Shown here: piece by piece, positions 58,577 to 64,000 of the stretch
Numbering within the stretch: the stretch's first letter is position 1
How the letters are laid out: every line of letters begins with the position of its first letter
Assembly (NCBI GenBank): GCA_023213395.1
Contig: CM041465.1
Coordinates: 161,207,741-161,271,740 of the forward strand
Length of the DNA stretch: 64,000 bases
Reading direction: 5' to 3'
Source: Cycas panzhihuaensis
Taxonomy: Eukaryota; Cycadophyta
The notes under the pieces: model-generated
The model's database searches: none
Told to the model about the DNA's origin: nothing
The model's input: only the letters and a program-made list of their open reading frames with translations
Translations under genes and position numbers: made by a program

Positions 58577-60029
58577 TATTTACAAGTGTATAATGCCATG
58601 AAGCCATTCAAAATTAGAAGAGGTCATTGGTAGGGTTGGTGATATAACTAGATTAATAAAATCAACTGTGATCATTTCAATAGCTTATAGAAGCATCATT
58701 TAGATGTGAGAGCTCATGTTTGAGCTACATATGAATGAGTTTGGCTGATATCTAATCTCTAGAGAAGTTTTAAATCATTTTGTTAGTAAGGGGCTAAAAA
58801 ATAATATCTTTTTTAATATTTAGAGAGGATTTTTACTCATTTGGAGTCAGTGGGAGCCTATTTATAGAACTAGAGGTTGCTTGGTGATTGTTGTGGAGTT
58901 GCAATAATTCTAGAAGAGATTTAGACCTCAATCAGCCACCAAAAGGTGCATCAGATATCTCACAAAGATTTGGAGGCCATTGTGATAAAAATAGTATGAT
59001 CTCTCATCTATTTTTACTATTTGCTCATTTCTTTGGATTTGTTTCTTACTATTCATAGATGTACTTTATGACTGGGGCTATTGTTATGCCAACCACTAAG
59101 TTTTTAGCCAATTTGAGCCATCATTTGAATGTATGAGGTCACACAACCGTATGTGAAGGGTGGTGACATTATTTTGATGTCTTATGGCTTTTTTTTGGAA
59201 AAGATAAGTTGATACTTAATTATTTCATGATATTTTTAAAGTCTTAAATATTATAGAAGTGATTTATATCAACTTTATAAGTTGTATTAAGTGATTAAAA
59301 TCACTTTAATAGATGTAGATATCACTTGGAAGGTGGTGATTATTTAAAGTATTACATCTCTTCCAAGAGTATAAAAATTCAATCATTTGATCATTTTAAA
59401 AATAAAAAACATGGTACATAATGATTCTACATCTATTATAATCATTTCCAAGCCTTTTTTTTTTTGGTCGCGTGTTAAAGAAGTAAGCATTATTTTGGCA
59501 TTTTTGTTATTTTTTAGCATTCCTTCATGTTGTAAAGTGTGTTAGGTGTGCATGGATAGTTGTGAGAGCTGCAAGAATGTTGGCGTAGTGTTTTGATCAG
59601 TGTTATTAGTCATAGAAGAGTAGAACATGGAGTTTCATAGCCATTTAGTGCCAAAACAAGCCATTTTTTAGCATTTTGGAGACATTTTTGAGTTATTGGA
59701 GGGTGCATAGCCTGTTATTTTCTAATTGGCCAATGTTTGTTACTTGAATGTGGACATAAACTTATTGAGTATTATGTAAAAGCATTTTTCTAATGAAGTG
59801 ATCTATTATAAAGGTTGTTTCATCAATTTTTAGCTTATTTTAGGCTAGTTATTACCTGTTGAGACTATTTCAGTCCATAGTGGGTTGTGAAAAGAGATTG
59901 TGGAAGTATGTTTATTTATAGAGGATACATTTAACAAGTGTGTAAGCCATATTCATTAGAATTAAAGTGTTATTTTTAATGATTTAATCTATGGGGGTGT
60001 TTTTCAGAGTTGTGCCTTCAGTATTTAAA
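58577..60029 (+). other. Untranslated leader of element I
   Basis: About 1.45 kb without a supported gene, typical for the copia elements in this window. I do not see the pre-gag block of B, D and F. Confidence 0.5.
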
Positions 60030-60860
60030 ATGGAGAAGCTCCCGCTTGTAATCTTCAATAAGAACAACTTTAGTAAATGGAAGACTACCATATAGTTACA
60101 TCTGATGGTAAATTAGTTATGGATGATCACCAAGGATTCAATTACTACTATTCCCTAGGATGAAGAGAAAAGAAATTGGTTAGAGGAGAAGAAGTTTATG
60201 GTAATTAGCTTATTGACTTTATCTCTTATTCTAGATCAAAGTGCACTAGTTCATAGCCTCAAACTATCAAATGAAATATTTTCAAAGATGTTAGAGACCT
60301 ATGAATTGAAGAAATCAAATTAATTTCTTACTTTGTTGATGAAGTTATTAAATACCACTACTAAAGATAAGAATAACATCAATGCTTACCTTAATAAAGT
60401 GATAAAGTTAAGAAATAAACTAGAAGTAATTAAATTAGGATCCATTGATAAGGAGTTACTTTTTACTCCTATAACATTGAAATTACTAGCTCCCTTTGCT
60501 ACATTTTAGACCCTCTATGTGAATGATACTTCTATAGAGCAGATGAAGTTTAAGGAGTTGAAGAACCTAATTTTGAATGAGGATGTTAAGTGGAAGAATC
60601 ATGGTTTACTTTGGAATTTTGAATCTAATCATACCTATGTAATGAAAACATAAAGGCTAGGAGATAATCAATAAGATAAAGGTTAATAGAAGGCTAATTC
60701 TTCAAAAAATTAGGAGCTAAAAAAGAAGAATAAGAGGTTCACTAGAACCTATAATTACTATAAAAAGGTAGTCCATAAAGAAGCCAACTCTTATCAAAAG
60801 AAGTAGGAATCATGCAAGAAAAAGGGAAAGAATATTAAAGTCTATTATGCAAAGGTCAAA
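60030..60860 (+). pseudogene. Copia gag of element I
   Basis: ATG at 60030 gives MEKLPLVIFNKNNFSKWKTT, a copia gag start (FxGxNFxxWKxxM). NWLEEKKFMVISLLTLSLIL (about 60176-60235) and NINAYLNKVIKLRNKLEVIK (about 60380-60440) match the capsid region. EQMKFKELKNLILNEDVKWK (about 60540-60600) precedes a basic segment rich in Lys. The CCHC knuckle is decayed (YNYYKKVVHKEANSYQKK, about 60755-60810, keeps the His but no Cys). Stops replace Gln and Trp. Confidence 0.7.
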
Positions 60861-60866
60861 TCCTTA

Positions 60867-63800
60867 TTGCTAAAGGATAGGTGGATTCTTGATTTAGGAC
60901 CACAACAACATATAACTTTCTTTAAGGAGATGTTTATAGCATGGTGTAATAACCCCTATGATTCTCATATTATTCTTGGTGATGAATATTCTATATTGGT
61001 TAAGGGTGTTAGAACTATAAATTTTACAAGGGGATTTTTGATAAGATGTATAGTGCATTAAAGATGACTGAAAACCTCCTATCAACTTAGGAGATATATA
61101 AAAGTGACTTAAAGATCAAGCTTTACAAGGATAAATACCTGCTTGAAGATCCAAAGAAGCTCTTTGTTGTCATTGCAACTCAAAAAGTAGAGAATAAATT
61201 TTAGGTGTTTAATAAAATTTAGAATCTAAACAATTCATATACTCTTATAGCTAATGTAGATGAAAGTAGTCATTTGTGGTATGAAAGGCTAGGCCATATT
61301 AATTATGGTAGTATAGCCTTGATGAACAAGTTGAAGATGGTGGAGGGGTTGCCATAGATCTCATGTTTAGATGGCATTTGTAAAGGCTACATGTATGGTA
61401 AGTATCACATATATCTATTTTCTCGAGATAAAGCCTAGATAGCTAAGGAGAAATTGTATCTTGTACTCTCATATGTGATGGGACTAATCCCCATTCCTTT
61501 ATTAGGAGGAGGTCAATATAGCTTGATATTTATATATGATTACACCAAGGATACCTAGGTGTATTTTCTAAAGAATAAGTTAGAAGTGTTTGATTAATTT
61601 CAAGAATGGAAATTTGAAGTCCATAATTAAAGTGATAAAAGGACAAACATTTTGAAGAGTGATAATATAAAGGAATATGAAAATCATACCTTTAACAAAT
61701 TCTACTTTAATCATGATATCATATTATAACTAATAGTCTTATATATCTCATAATAAAATGGTGTCACAAAGCAAAAGAATCGTGCTATGATCGAGATAGC
61801 TTATTGTATAGTACATACATGAAATTTACCATAAAATATTTAGGCAGAAGCTATTGGGATTGTTGTTCATATGTTGAACTAGGTACCTACCAAAGTAGTC
61901 AGTGGCATGATGCCAAAAGAAGAATAGACCGGTCAAAAGCCTTCTATTGATTGTTTTAAAGTCTTTGGGTGCATTGCGTATGCCCACATCCTTGATGATA
62001 AACGTAAGAAGATGGATCGTAATAGTAGGATGTATATCTTTACGGGATATTTAAATCAAAACAAGACCTATCAACTATGGGATCTAGAATTGAAGAAACT
62101 TAAGATTTTCCAAGATGTTTAATTTGATGAGTTGGTGATATATAATACCCCAAGTTTCAAATGTAAGAAAGTTCCAGCTCTATTATTATTACCAAATCAT
62201 TCTTAGTCTGATGATTAGGATTTGAATGAAGATGATCAAATCAATAGAGATGTCATGGAGCAAGGAGCAATAGTCATATAAGGAGGTGGTAGTGATGCTA
62301 AGACCTTTGAGTCCCTTATGGGTAAAGAAGATAATTGAGGCATTTAGTATGACTATAAACCCATCAGATACTTAAAGAACTAGAAGTTAGTATGCCAGTC
62401 ATCCTCTTATGGTAAATACCATATTCTCTCCTGAGCTAAATTCATTTGCTAAAGTATAGAAGAATCCTTAATAGTGAGCTATGATAGAGGAGGAGCATCA
62501 TTCTATTTTGAAGAATAGCACTTGGGATCTAGTTCCATTACCTCTAGGGAAAAATTTGGTTGAATGTAAGTGGGTTTACAAAATAAATTTTAAATCCAAT
62601 AGTGAAGTTGAAAAGTTTAAGGCCAAACTTGTCACCCAAGGTTTTAAATAGAAAGAAGGGATAGATTATAATGAGACTTTTATGCCCGTCTCAAATATGA
62701 CTATGGTCAGATTGTTCCTTTTGGTTGTAGCTAAATTTGGATGGGAGATACATTATATGGATGTAAATCCTATATTCCTTAATGGTGAACTAAAGGAGGA
62801 GATTTACATGGTACAATCTTCTAGTTTCATTGAGAAAGGATGTGAAAAGTTTATGTGCCATTTGAAGAAATCTTTATATGGTCTAAAGTAAGTACCTTGA
62901 GCATGGTTTATAAAGATCGATATGACCTTGAAGGATAAAGGATTTGTTATGATAGATTTTGAGCCAAATTTATATATCAAGAAGACTACTTTATCTATTA
63001 TGATGATTATTCCATATGTCAATGATTTGATTATTATAGGGAATTATCATGAGGAGATTATGGTGATAAAATCACACATGCAAGAGAATTTTGATATGAT
63101 AGACATGGGGCTTATTCATTACTTTTTGGATACTAAGATTAGATAATTGGAAGATAATATATTATTGTCATAAAGGAAGTGTACTAAATCATTGCTTGAG
63201 AAGTTTAAGATGAAGGTTCCAAACCTCCAAGAACACTGGTTGTCAAAGGCACTAAATTTTTGAATGATATACAAAATCCTATAATTGATGGAATGCTATA
63301 TAGAAGTGTTGTATGAAATCTTATTTATTTGACTTATATCATGCATGACATTTCTTATGTTGTTAGATTGGTCTCTTGATATATGTAGAATCCTTAAGAG
63401 CCATATTATGTTGTAGTCAAAAGGATTTGAAGATATTTGAAAGGTTCTCTAAATCTTAGTTTGGAGTCTGAGAGATGGTGATCTATAATTGCAAGGATAC
63501 ACTAATGTTGATTATGTTGGTGACTTCAATGATAAAATATTTATTGTAGGATATGTGTTTGGTATTGGTGGTGGACTAGTGTCATAGTAATCAAAGAAAT
63601 AATAAATTATTACATTATCTTATACTGACATAAAACACTAGGGACTCTCAATGGGTGATCATGAAGTAGTTTGGTTGAAAGGAATATTAGAAGATTTTAA
63701 CATTCAAAGTAATATAACAACTATCTTTATAAATAATCAAAGTACTACTAGATTTTTAAAGAATCCTAAGTTTCATGCCAGAACTAAATATATTGAGATA

Positions 63801-63968
63801 TAACACCACTATATTTAGAAGATGGTCAAAGCAAGGAAGTTAATTATAGAGTATTATCTAAGTGAAGAACAACTGGCAGACATTTCTACAAAGCCACTAA
63901 CTAAAGATCATTTTAAAATGATTTTCATAAAATTAGGACTATACAAGGTTTCCCTTGAGGAAGGATAA
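60867..63968 (+). pseudogene. Copia pol of element I (protease, integrase, RT, RNase H)
   Basis: Protease: RWILDLGPQQHITFFKEMF (about 60880-60935), with catalytic DSG changed to DLG. Integrase: LWYERLGHINYGSIALMNKL (about 61275-61335), an IFIYDYTKDT*VYFLKNK core, then IDCFKVFGCIAYAHI (about 61950-61995). RT: WDLVPLPLGKNLVECKWVYK (about 62520-62585), YMDVNPIFLNGELKEEIYMV, LYGLK*VP*AWF (about 62875-62912, stops at Gln and Arg), and PYVNDLIIIG (about 63012-63040), YVDD changed to YVND. RNase H: GYTNVDYVGDFNDK (about 63497-63540), SYTDIKH, then KFHARTKYIEI and EQLADISTKPLTKDHFKM (about 63868-63920). It ends at the TAA at about 63966. Confidence 0.85.
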
Positions 63969-64000
63969 ATATGCAATGTCAACACTTGCTTACCTTGCAA

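Larger units (their letters stand above)
58080..64000 (+). mobile_element. Ty1/copia element I, running off the window
   Basis: Plus-strand copia element with partial 5' LTR, tandem PBS-like sites, leader, gag (from 60030), protease, integrase, RT and RNase H (to about 63968). The 3' LTR is not reached. The encoded domains differ from those of B, D, E and F, so it is another copia group. Point stops are frequent. Confidence 0.82.

Noticed and set aside
34850-63150. A nuclear code with TAA/TAG read as Gln, suggested by many in-frame stops at Gln positions
   Set aside because: Trp and Arg codons are also turned into stops (TAG, TGA), normal Gln codons are common, and frameshifts and lost catalytic residues accompany the stops. 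Pseudogene decay explains it.

Overview
This window looks like a repeat-dense intergenic stretch of a large, AT-rich seed-plant nuclear genome. I found no host protein-coding gene, rRNA, tRNA gene or CRISPR array. Almost everything recognisable is LTR retrotransposon: Ty1/copia and Ty3/gypsy gag-pol remnants, LTR pairs, tRNA-iMet-type primer-binding sites (TGGTATCAGAGC-like) and target-site duplications (TSDs). The plant call rests on these families and on the nesting. Species cannot be named from the sequence alone.

Layout. 1-17 kb is a three-level nest. A degenerate gypsy element on the minus strand (A; 1-81 plus 13357 to about 16700) is split in its integrase by a plus-strand copia element (B, 82-13356, TSD CATAC). 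B is split between integrase and reverse transcriptase by a minus-strand gypsy element (C, 4696-11041, TSD GAAAT). 17-26.6 kb is a decayed zone. It has a 245-bp TA microsatellite, an RNase H fragment (about 18979-19270), two copia LTRs of one family in opposite orientation (19374-19647 and 21174-21428), and a gag remnant followed by an LTR (23400-24397).

26.6-42.4 kb is a minus-strand copia element (D, 26592-42365, TSD ATCTC) holding a younger plus-strand copia element (E, 29360-36970, TSD GAACA, two 298-bp LTRs). 42.4-44.2 kb holds a small gypsy gag/protease remnant. 44248-52145 is a structurally complete minus-strand copia element (F, TSD ATTAT, two 366-bp LTRs) whose polyprotein is nearly collinear but broken by point stops. 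52219 to about 55970 is a compact copia derivative (H) that keeps only a gag N-terminus and an RNase H tail. From about 58.1 kb to the window end is a plus-strand copia element (I) whose 3' LTR lies beyond the window.

How the parts relate. D, F, H, the 24068 LTR and the inverted LTR pair share a promoter-proximal LTR module: a TATA-like box, then two short stem-loops whose pairing is kept while the bases change. B, D and F also share a roughly 400-nt block just upstream of gag, and D, F and H share a second leader block. H therefore looks like a non-autonomous partner of the D/F group. Stop codons in these elements fall largely at Gln, Trp and Arg positions, as expected from C-to-T decay of methylated DNA. 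The stem-loop module and the pre-gag block are the most novel-looking signals here.
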